Notes under the pieces: model-generated
What the model was told of the DNA's origin: nothing
The model's database searches: none
What the model saw: the letters and a program-made list of their open reading frames with translations, nothing else
Assembly: GCA_018398765.1 (NCBI GenBank)
Contig: JAHBMJ010005961.1
Span: 1-61,764, forward strand
DNA length: 61,764 bases
Direction: 5' to 3'
Origin: Chromera velia
Lineage: Eukaryota > Sar > Chromeraceae
Shown: in pieces, positions 43,576 through 53,686 of the stretch
Numbering within the stretch: position 1 is the stretch's first letter
Layout of the letters: the number at the start of each line of letters is the position of its first letter
Position numbers and translations under genes: made by a program

Positions 43576-46023
43576 GAGAGAGCTCAGCTTGAGAAGGGGG
43601 GGGGAATAGTTACGGGGAAGGGTGGAATCGAAGCGGGAGGGAGGGTCACTCACACTTTCTTTTCTCTTCCTTGCACGAACGGTGAGGGGGGGGGCAGGAG
43701 TGCGGAGTGTCTCTCTCTCGGTGCGCACTGATGAGTGAAATCGACCCGCTTTCTTTTTCTTTTCTTCTGGATGCAACACGCGACTTTTTCCCTTGTCCCC
43801 CCCCCATCTCCCTCTCTGCCTCGCAGTGATTTCACTTCTTTCTCTATCAGTAGAAAGACGGTGCGCGGTGGCAGTTGACTTTCTTTTTCTTCCCCTCATC
43901 CGACCCTGTCCGTCCAAGTGATTGGGCGGGGCATCTGCATGTCTGCATGTGCATGCTTGCATGACTTTGTCTTCCCCGTGTTCTGCTCCTTCTTCTGCAC
44001 CTCTCTCTTCTTCTCCCTTTTCTTCTGCTCTTCCGTTCTCTCTGCCTCCTTCGTCAAGATGTGCAAATGGATGGATGGATGGATGGATGGATGGATGAGC
44101 CTTTGACGAGAATGATGGGATGCCGGGATCAATTCTTTCTCTTAACCCCTTTCTGAGCTGTTCGGCGTCGAAGGAAGGGCTGAAAGACCCACGTGCGTCT
44201 CTATTCATCTGTGCATCGGTCAGGGTTCGGGGAGGGAGGAGTTCGGGTCGGGGGGTTCGCGCTGCTGAGATGCTGAGATGTGAATGGCTGGGGAGAGGTA
44301 CAGTCTGTCACTGTGCCCGCGGGTGGGTGGCTTGACGTGTCGGCGTCTTCGGTTGTTAGTTCGCACTCTCTCAAAGAAGGGGGGTGCTTCATCAATGTCG
44401 TTGCCTGCTTGCTTTCCCTTAGAGACCAACAAAGAAAAGAGACATAGAAAAAGTCTCTCGCTCGCGCTCTCTGTTTTCCGTTTCGCTCTCCCTTCATGGA
44501 GGAGGGCTGAAAGACAATGGCACAAACACTCCCTCTCTACCGTGATGGAGGGGGAGCAAGACGAAGAAAGACTCCATAGAGTGAGTGAGGTGCAGAGGTC
44601 GACAAGAGATCAAAAACGAAAAAAGAACACATAAAGAAAAGTCGGCCCAAACGGAACGGAATGACAAGCATCGAAGTGAACTTGCGTGCTGCAGTTCTTC
44701 TTTTGCCCCCTCTTTTATCTCTCCCTTTCCCGCCTCTTTCATCCTGTTCTACCCTCTCTTTCTGCCCTTTTCCTCCTGCTGGTTCCCCCTCGCTTGTAGA
44801 TCAAGTCAAGAAAGGAAGGAAAACATCATTGTCTTCCTCGCTTCTGTGACGCAGAGTCTTCTCTTAACCCCTTTCTGAGCTGTTCGGCGTTGAAGGAAGG
44901 GCTGAAGGACTCACGTGCGTCTGATCTCTCTTTTGCATGCGTGAGGGCTTGGGGTTTGGGGAGGGAGGGGTTCAGTTCAGGTCGGGGGGTTCGCGCAGCT
45001 GAGATGCTGAAATGGAGATAGGCGAGGAGCCGTACAGTCTGTCACTGTGCCCGCGGGTGGGTGGCTTGACGTGTCGGCGTCTTCGGTCGTTCGTTCGCAC
45101 TCTCTCAAAGAAGGGGGGTGCTTCATCAATGTCGTTGCCTTTTTTCTTTCCCTGCATGCACACTACCGACAGAAAAGAGGATCAAGAAGAAGCCTCTCAC
45201 TCGTGCTCTGTGCTTTCCATTTCGCCCCCTCTCCACGGAGGGGGGCCGAGAGATAATGGCGTAAATGTTCCCTTCCTGTCTATCTTGATAGAGAAGTGGC
45301 AAGACGAAGAGGGCCTCGAGAGAGCGAGGAGCAGAGGCAGCAGGTCAGGGAAAGGAGATTGCAGAAAAGAATTCAGCGCGAAAGGAACGGCAAGCATCGA
45401 AGTGAACTTGAGTACCAATTTTATCGATGAGGGAAGGTGTCCAGATCCGAAACCGTGCGTTGAGAGCAGGATGTCACTGCGGTGTCTCCTCTCCTTCGCC
45501 TGCACAAAAAAGGAAGCGCATGAGCCAGAGTAAAGAAAAAGCCCGACAGCAAAGAGGGGAGAGAATGCGAAAAGAGGGGAGAGACAAAGAGAGCACACTT
45601 CCGCTACGGAGGTTTGACAGGTCCTCGGGCCTGTCTCTCTTGCTGTCTCCCTTTTCTCTTTTCCTCTCAGGCACTTTCCGCTCTTCGGGGTGGAAGGACT
45701 TCGAGTTCTCTTCTTCTGGCCTTGCGTGTGCGAGTCTGAGGCGTGAATCGCGAAATGATGCACCAAATTACACTAACTAGAAGTTCTATCATTTGCATTC
45801 AAACTTGTACCTTTGTTTGTTCCAATGTACCCATGCGTGCCCACACATGGTTGCTGTTGGTGACATTGATGCTACCGTTGTTAAATCGATCTGGTTCGGA
45901 CAGTGGTTCCAGCTACTGTTCTTCCTGCAATTGTCATAATTTCTATCTACATTTCTATTGTCAGTACCAGGGTATTCAATTAGGTTAGGTTAGAGTAGGT
46001 TAGGTTAGGTTTGATAAGAACCA
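43576..46023. repeat. Non-coding region with a diverged tandem duplication
   Basis: 44141-44690 and 44863-45415 are direct repeats at an offset of about 722 bp (shared CTTAACCCCTTTCTGAGCTG, GGTGGGTGGCTTGACGTGTC, GGGGTGCTTCATCAATGTCG and AAGCATCGAAGTGAACTTG). By eye they are about 80-85% alike, with small indels in every frame, so coding seems unlikely. A (GATG)n run lies at 44067-44097. From 45770 the sequence becomes AT-rich and contains TTAGG pentamers at 45979-46012. Confidence 0.7.
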
Positions 46024-46349
46024 TGTTGGTGTATGATCAACTAGTGGGCTTAGCGGACAGATTCACGTACGTTGGACTCTATCAGTCAGGAGGAATGTCA
46101 GTCCAGTACCAAGTACAATCACTAGACAAAGACAACGATTACATTCTTTTGGATATGAGGATACACATCAATCGATCAGTCGCTGCATGCCAATAAATAC
46201 GATAGGCCCGCACGCATGCCATCCGGGGCCGACTAACAGGCACTGCAGGGGCGGCGTACTAGTTGCACCGCAAGGTACGAGGCTGATCCGTGACGCACAC
46301 AAGCATACACAAGCCAGACGTTAGGTATGAACCAGGATGGTTCATAACA
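46024..46349 (-). repeat. Left (3') LTR of the Copia-like element
   Basis: 326 bp, plus strand TGTTGGTGTATGATC...TTCATAACA. It is nearly identical to 48909-49234. Confidence 0.85.
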
Positions 46350-47568
46350 TACATCCCTTTTCTTTTTCTTTAAAATTCTTTCTTTCTTTTCCCTTTTTTT
46401 TTTCTTTTTTTTTTTTTTTTTTTTTTTTTTTTCATGGACGGCTGCGTTGTGAATACGAGTGACGAAAGAGATTGACTGATCAAGAGGAAACGTCCGAAAC
46501 GAAGGGAAAAGAAATGGAGGAAAACGCTTAAGTTAAACAGACTGGGGACCAGCGAAGGTCTCTCGTAGTGCAATCAGACCAAACGATGAGAAGGAGAGAC
46601 GGAGTGGCTGGCGATAGGAGGAAAGGATGAGGGCAAACGCAAAAGGAAATAGTCACACAATGACGAGGCTCTAAAGAAGATACAGAGGACAAATAAGGAG
46701 CAAGACGTTTTTCTGACTTTCTTTTCTCTTGAACTTTGGACCAGGTGTTCTCTTTCTCTTTCTCTGAAGACATGATAACAACACCAGACAAAAAGTAAGG
46801 TGGATATATGTAAAACGCGTGCTAATACAAGAGGAAATCGCTTATTACAGAGACAAAGGAGGAATATGCCGTTGGAAAAGAGGTCCGCACTGTGGGTGGC
46901 ACTGGAGACACAGACTGCTACACAGTAAAGGTCGCACTCAATGTACTGAACGCAGGCAGACCCGTAGAATCAGATACTCGAAAAAAAAACGAAAACAAAT
47001 CGGCTACCAAATCGACTTGTTAACAGAACGGTAAAATAAACAAAAGAAGACAAAAAAATTTTGCGCCTCTGACTTATTGACGGAGATACCGCAACACCTC
47101 TCGATTGATGCCCTTCCCCCCTCTTTGGCTCAATGCCGTCTGCCAGGAATCTCGAAAGGTTCCCTAGTACTGGTCGTCTGACTCTTAGATTGGGGGACCC
47201 CCAGGTTGAGGTAAAGGGGCATTCGGGGTCTCTGTTGTTTCTTCATGTTGCTTAGGGACATCCTCTGTCGGAGATGTAGAGGTGGCACAACCGGTAGGGT
47301 CACTTCGGAATTGCCACCAGTGTAATTTATTTACACCCCCTTTCTTCTTCGCCCTAGTTCTTCGCCTTACGAGCTTGTTGCTTTTCTGCTTTCTTCTGCC
47401 ATTTTAGAATGCACGTGGCAAAAGAAGAGGGAGGCAACGCTGTGCTGCTCATAGGCTCAGGCACAATCTGTTGGGTGGCTAGGAAGGGGGCACGGCTCTC
47501 GTCTCTCACGTGAGCGGTCGGAGACGGAGAGACAAACGCACTCTCAGTCATAGCTGCAGATGACTGTG

Positions 47569-48650
47569 CTAGTGGCACTGGTGGGTCCACCTGGTTATTT
47601 GGATTGGAAAGACTGGGAGAAGCTTACAATTTGGATTGACAAGCGGTTGCGGGTGCAGCAGAGACGGTGGAACAGTGAAGTCCTCTCCATCTTCATCAAC
47701 TGCAACAGGGGAGACGGCTTCAGGCTGGTCATCAGATCGGATACAACGAGGGACATCTTTGCATAGCAAAGGATCAGATGGGGCCCCTGCATTTGGGTGA
47801 CTTGTGTCAGGGCTGGAAGAGGAGGCAGGGATGCTTGCCTCTGGCTGGATTTCTTCTGGCACGCATGTTCGACTACGTACACGACGACGCGCACTAGGAC
47901 GCGCCTTCTTTTTTTTTTCCTTCGATTCCCCTTGGAGGGGAAGAGGGGTACTTTGCTGGGAGGGGGGGAAGACAAGATGCTCCTTCATGTGTGAGGGCAC
48001 CTCTTCTTTCACCTCAGTCGCCTCCTGGGGCACAAGAGATGGCTGCCCTGCCACGCTGTCACACCGGACAGGGGAATGTACAGGGCTGAGAGACGGGGTA
48101 GGGGCAAAGCCACGGCTACCTCTGTTCTCGGTTGCTGGGGGCTGCTCACACGCAGCATCAGAGGAAGAAAATTTAACAGAAGGAAGAGAAGGCATCACCT
48201 CGACCTCAACGACGGTGGAAAGAGATTCTGTACCAACTTGGGCAGGAGCTGGAAACTGGAGTCTATGGGGGGGGGCAGATGTTAAACAAAGAGGATCAAC
48301 ATAGGAGGGAAGGGTAGTCTCGTCTTTATCACCCCTATCTGCATCTGCAGTCTCGCCCTTCACATCCTTAACTGCTTCTGCAACACAGACGTCTTCAATG
48401 GTGGAAGAGGATGGGGCACAGGAACGCCGTTTTCTCTGGCGGGTCTTTAAATTTTCGGTTTTATCTTCGTCTCAACGCCGGAGCGGGCCATAAAGGAAGT
48501 CTTCTGCAAGATGTTCAAAAAATTTTTGGCCACACGGAGGAGGTCCAAGAACGTCCCCTCACACACGGTCACCGGAGAGAGCAGGACCAATGCACAGGCC
48601 TACTGTAGATTTCCTACAGACACTAAAACACGAGGAAGAATGGAAGTCAT
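47569..48650 (-). pseudogene. Decayed gag-position frame of the Copia-like element
   Basis: The main open stretch 48363-47569 is Pro/Ser/Glu-rich with a basic cluster (KEKKKKARPSARRRVRSR). Upstream on the same strand a start-like MTSILPRVLVSVGNLQ is cut by TAG and then continues as SPVTVCEGTFLDLLRVAKNF in another frame. At least one stop and one frameshift separate the parts. The layout (short helical start, disordered middle, basic block) parallels the gag-position protein of the element at 17 kb, but no homology is claimed. No zinc knuckle is visible. Confidence 0.4.
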
Positions 48651-48908
48651 TTTCTTGAGGGAAATTTCAAAGGAGACGGGAAAAAGTCAGAGGATCAAAT
48701 TAAAATGGCCGAGTGCCCAAGAGATAAGAAGAGAGTGCCCAAGAGTGAAGCAATGGAAGATGCACCGATAAGAAACAGCGGGCCTTCAGGACGCGGCTCA
48801 GCTGCACTGCAAATCGGGCACACAACTCTGACTGCTCAATCAGATTACCTTCTATAGAGTCCTTCTGTTACGCCTACATAACCAGCTTTGCTACTATGAT
48901 ACCAACCA

Positions 48909-49234
48909 TGTTGGTGTATGATCGACTAGTGGGCTTAGCGGACAGATTCATGTACGTTGGACTCTATCAGTCAGGAGGAATATCAGTCCAGTACCAAGCA
49001 CAATCACCAGACAAAGACAACGATCACATTCTTTTGGATGTGAGGATACACATCAATCGATCAGTCGCTGCATGCCAATGAATGCGATAGGCCCGCACGC
49101 ATACCATCCGGGGCCGACTGACAGGCACTGCAGGGGCGGCACACTGGTTGCACCGCAAAGTACGAGGCTGATCCGCGACGCACACAAGCATACATAAGCC
49201 AGACGTTAGGTATGAACTAGGGTGGTTCATAACA
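48909..49234 (-). repeat. Right (5') LTR of the Copia-like element
   Basis: 326 bp, same ends as the left LTR. Confidence 0.85.
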
Positions 49235-49387
49235 AGGTTAGTTTGAAGGCTTAGGTAACGTTAGGTTAAGGTTGGTGTAGATTGTACCAGATGTTGTTCT
49301 TTCTGCAATTGTCATCGATCATTTTTATATCTATACATTTCCATGGTCAGTACCAAAGTATCCAATTAGGTTAGGTTAGGTTAGAAT

Positions 49388-51068
49388 CGTAAAGTGGCAC
49401 CAACGAAGTCAAGTCAATCCATGCCAAGTCGAAGCTTCACGGCCAGCACGCAAAGCGAGCGCAGGTGATGCAAAAATGCATGCACATGCATGCAGCATGC
49501 ACGTTGGATCGATAGAGTATGCACAAATGCAATTAAGCAGAAAGTACTGCATCAAACCGGCCTATGTAGAGGCTAAGCAGCAAGACCATACATTCATACT
49601 CCTTTTGTTGATGAAGCCACGAGATCAAGATCAGATATACGTGAAGCTATAGTCTAGTACTGAATCGCTCTGACGCTCACTAGCTGTTGCTTCACGTGGT
49701 GTTGCTTCACGTGGTGCCGGCTCCCAGGAGCGACCGGGCAGCCTCATTCACTCTTTCACACTTACTCCCCCAACACAAAAGAATCTCGATCGGCAACTTG
49801 GTAGAAGGGACAGAGGTAGCTGCTCTTTGCATCTCTTCTAGTCACGACCTCATCTTGGTGCTTCACATTCCGGCTGTCACCAGTATCAACGATCACTTCA
49901 TCCACAAGGATGAGAACCACTTCCGAACATCTCCGTTCCCTCGGGGCATTTTGCCTCCCTTCCGCATGCCGGGGGGGAGTGGGATGCTTTTTGCCCCCCT
50001 AAAGCGGTGCATTTCCACAAAAAACTCGTTCTCATAATTAATAAAGAGTTAGAAGCTGAAACTTTGTGTAAAAAGACGTTGTAACGATAGAAAAAGACCT
50101 ATGGAACAGATTTTTTATATCATTTCTAGAAACATAGGCTGTCATACAAATTTTTTTATTTTGCAGTCATTTTTTAACGGTTTTTAACAGTAAGAAAAAT
50201 GGTATAAAACTCACAAAATTTGTATGGCAGCCTATATTTCTAGAAATGATATAAAAAATCCATTTCATAGGTCTTTTTCTATCGTTACAACGTCTTCTTA
50301 CACAAAGTTTCAGCTTCTAATAGTTCTTCCTTACCAATTATGAGAACGAGTTTTTTGCGGAAAAGCGCTGGTCTCCTATGCAGAGGGGGGGGCAAAAAGC
50401 ACCCCACTCGCCCCTGGCATGCATCGCTCTGGGAGCACTTCCCTTCCTTCTGGAAGTGGCAGGCCTGTATGTCAAATGGAACGCACTCCAGGTGGCTTGG
50501 TCTGTGCAGCTTTGTCTGAGCTTCTTCACCCGGAACCAGGCTTTTGTGCCGACTTCCACGTAAGAGTCGAACGCTCTCTCGCGATCTGTCACCTTCACTC
50601 TGGGACAGATTCTCATCTTCCTTCAAGACGTTCAACCAAGAAGGAGGGGACAAGACATGATGGGACGTAAGCAGCAAGACAAGCACGTGAAGTTTCTTGA
50701 ACACCAACATGGTGACGGGTTCCCTTCTATCTGCTACCGCTCATAAAGAAGGGAATAGCCGTAAAGTGGCACCAACGAAGTCAAGTCAATCCGTGCCAAG
50801 TCGAAGCTTCACGGCCTGCATGCAAAGCGAGCGCAGGTGACGCAAAAATGTATGTACATGCATGCAACATGCACGTTAGATCGATAGAGTATACATAAAT
50901 GCAATCAAGCAGAAAGTAGTGCATCAAACTGGCCTATCTAGAGGCTAAGCAGCGAGACTGTACATTCACACTCCTTCTGTCGATGAAGCCACGAGATCGA
51001 CATTAGATATAGGTGAAGCTATAGCCTAGTACTGAATCGCTCTGACGCTCACTAGCTGTTGCTTCACG
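49388..51068 (+). mobile_element. Miniature non-coding LTR retrotransposon (TRIM-like)
   Basis: Two 309-bp direct repeats (49388-49696 and 50760-51068) start CGTAAAGTGGCACC and end TTGCTTCACG. The body is 1063 bp. A TGG-starting sequence (TGGTGTTGCTTCACG, a 15-bp repeat of the LTR end, then TGGTGCCGGCTCCCAGGAG) follows the left LTR and could be a primer binding site for a tRNA ending CCGGCACCA. The purine-rich ATAAAGAAGGGAATAG precedes the right LTR. There is no coding capacity. A perfect target duplication was not seen (AGAAT against AAATC). A foldback element is nested inside. Confidence 0.65.
49963..50425. repeat. Foldback element nested in the TRIM-like element
   Basis: Arms about 49963-50158 and 50212-50425 are reverse complements, about 80-85% alike, around a loop of about 50 bp. 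Examples are AACGATAGAAAAAGACCTATG against CATAGGTCTTTTTCTATCGTT, and AAAAAACTCGTTCTCATAATT against its complement. The ends are GCATGCC and GGCATGC. Confidence 0.85.
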
Positions 51069-51634
51069 AAATCTGGTCACTACACAATATGTGTAAGTTA
51101 CTACTAGGATGTTTTGTCTATAGCGCTTACTAGTAGCGCTACCTACAAACTAGGCCTTGCATTATAAAATTAAAAAAAAAAGAAAAAATGAAGGTCTCAT
51201 TTTTTTTTTTTGAATTTTACAAAATTAAAGCTGTTAGTAAAGCACTTCAAACTGTGCGTGATCGAAGGTTATAAGAAATCTGAGACTCTGAGTTCAAATC
51301 TCTATTGCCGGCAGACCACTGAGATCAGCAATTGGCGGTAGCGATCGAAGGGTTGTTTTCTAGGTTGTTTTAGGTTGTTTTCGATCAGTAGAGATCACAA
51401 CCTTGCAATAATAATGAATTTAATGATCAATTTTCTATTGATTTTATTCCAAAATTCTAAAATTAAAAAAAAAAAAAATGAGGTCCTTAATTTTTTTTTT
51501 AAAAGAATTTTTTAGTGCAAGACCTTGCCTACAGCGCTACTACCTAAACTAAACGTGCTGATTAGCTTTTTAGGTTTTGTTTGAAATTATTCTATCTTTT
51601 TCCTATCAATTAATCAATCAATCAATCAATCAAT

Positions 51635-52021
51635 CCCTGCAAAGACCTAGGAATTTAGACAGGAATTTAGAAGAATTTAGACAGGAATTTAGAGGAATTT
51701 AAAGGAATTTAGCTAGGAATCTAAAGGAATTTAGACCTTTAAATTCCTAAACTTTGGAGGTCAATTTCTTGTGAACTGTAATAAGTTAGAACTTGATATT
51801 GACGGTGCTTATAGACCTATATTAGACCTATGAGCACCGTTAATATCAAATTCCAACTCACCATAGTTCATAAGAAATCGACCTCTATGCAAAAATTGCT
51901 AAATTCCTCTAAATTCCTGTCTTTAAATTCCTTTAGATTCCTACGTAAATTCCTCTAAATTCTCTAAATTCCTGTCCAAATTCCTCTAAATTCCTGTCTA
52001 AATTCCTAGGTCCTTGCAGGG
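51635..52021. repeat. 387-bp palindromic foldback element
   Basis: The ends CCCTGCAAAGACCTAGGAAT and ATTCCTAGGTCCTTGCAGGG are near-perfect inverse complements, and the match continues to a centre near 51820 (GGTGCTTATAGACCTATA against TAGACCTATGAGCACC). The outer parts of both arms consist of GGAATTTAGA-type decamers. Flanks are ATCAAT and ATCAAA within ATCA-rich sequence, so a target duplication is ambiguous. There is no coding capacity; a MITE or foldback transposon is likely. Confidence 0.85.
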
Positions 52022-53686
52022 ATCAAATTATATCAAATTGAATCAATCAATAATGATTAATTTTTACGTGAAAATTCGTCATGGTTGTGAATCTACGACA
52101 GAGTTTAATCAATCAATCAAATCAATCAAATCAAAAAAAGTTATAAACGTTTGAATAAATTTAATACTAGATTTAATAATTAAAAGAAAAGTCGTAAATT
52201 AATGTTATACATACAGTGTAAAACGTTTGTGTCTTGAAAAATTACAAGTATGTATATATGTTTTTACACACATTCATAGAACTCTCATAACCATGCAGAG
52301 TCATATTCAATATTGATTTCAAGTATTTTTGCGTATGGCATGTGCATGGAAGAATCCCGTGCTGGGCTGACCTGGATGGCGTTGTTGCCTTCCCGGCCAG
52401 ATGACATTGGCACGGATTCTGTCAGATGCTGATTGAAATTAAGACATTGAAACAGCTTGATCGAAACACTTCGGACATGCATGCAAACACGCACATCTGG
52501 GACGGACAGACACACAGACAATGGCAAACTAAAACAGATCGTCTGTCTGATTGAAGAGTCGATCAAGCGGCCCGGGGCCAAACACTTCGATCTTCCCTCG
52601 GAGGCTTCCGGAGAAGGAATGCGTTATTGATTTCATCACCCACTCACATTTTTCTTCGTCGGCTTTTCATTTGTTCTTCAAAGCCAGATCCAGTCTGTTC
52701 CTGGTACCTACAGTCCGTCTACTAACTTTCCATTACTATTGTGGATTCCCTCTCCCCCCTCCTCCCCCCTTACCGGGAGAGTCCCACAGTCAACCCATTT
52801 CTCCAGCACTGGCAAGAAGGAAAGGATAGAGAAGGAAGAAACGAAGAGCAGATGGGTGCCAAAATAGAGACGCCGATTCTCAGGCACACAGCCGAGCAAC
52901 CAGACGAAGAAGGGAAAGGCAGAAAAGAACAGCGAGACAGTCTGGTGCGCCTAGAGGCTGCAGGGTCCTTCAAAAGCAGACAGGCCTCTGAGCCGTCCCT
53001 CCCTTCCCTTCAGAATACAGGTAGGGAAGAGAAGGGAACAAGAAAGAAACGAAGAAACCGGGCAGAAACCTACCTACCTGTTGAAGGACCCCAATGCAGC
53101 GCGCAGCTCGTCCAAGTTCACTACACTGAGCGACCCCCCAGCTCTACTATCTCTTTCTTACGAGATCTCAATCAATCGTCTGATGGAACTAACCATCCAG
53201 CCAGAGAGAGACCGGCGTCAGACAGTAAGACTTCCAAGCACGCCAAAAAAGGAGGTAGCGCTGAACAGCTCACCAGAGAGAAGAGAAGAGAAAGAGAGAC
53301 AGAGGCCAAAGAAAGAAAGAGATAGTACCTTGACTTGAGCAAGCACGGAACGATTCGTTCGGACAGCTCTAGTGAGGTGAGGTAGGTACACGACGAGACG
53401 AGGAGGGACAGAAAGAAACTCATCAATGATCCTCCTCTTCCCTGTCTCTCTCCCCTCCTTCCCTCATTCCCACGTCCTTTCTGCAGCAGTCAATTGATCG
53501 ACAGACCCCCCCCTGCAGGCTCTCTGCATAGATAAACACCCATGCAGACTTCATTCATTCAGCCTACCAAAGAAAACAAGGGCAACCTCCTTCTCTCCCG
53601 TTTCCTTATCATCCCCCCCCGCGTACGGCTTGAGTCAGACAGACCGCGAGCGCTTTTTCTTCTACCCTCCCGGACTATCCTTCTGA
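52022..53686. other. Intergenic region, no supported gene
   Basis: AT-rich to about 52280. The rest has the composition of the neighbouring gene and probably includes the 3' UTR of the minus-strand DCP1-like gene. The plus-strand frame 52741-53325 is charged low-complexity sequence without splice sites or family resemblance, so it is not called. Confidence 0.5.

Larger units (their letters stand above)
46024..49234 (-). mobile_element. Non-autonomous Copia-like LTR retrotransposon, minus orientation
   Basis: Two 326-bp LTRs (46024-46349 and 48909-49234), about 95% identical by eye, have canonical ends TGTTGG and ATAACA. On the minus strand the right LTR is 5'. Four bases inside it stands TGGTATCATAG (48904-48894 region), one mismatch from the initiator tRNA-Met site TGGTATCAGAG usual in Copia elements. 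The left LTR is preceded by the purine-rich AAAGAAAAAGAAAAGGGATG. The 2.56-kb body holds only a decayed Pro/Ser/Lys-rich frame and no polymerase. No clean target duplication was found (AACCA against AGGTT). Confidence 0.75.

Noticed and set aside
45979-46012. Chromosome end
   Set aside because: The TTAGG-like run is short, imperfect and followed by a transposon and genes on both sides, so it is not a terminal telomere.
52741-53325. 194-residue plus-strand frame
   Set aside because: Low-complexity charged sequence, no splice sites or family resemblance, antisense to the likely 3' UTR of the DCP1-like gene.
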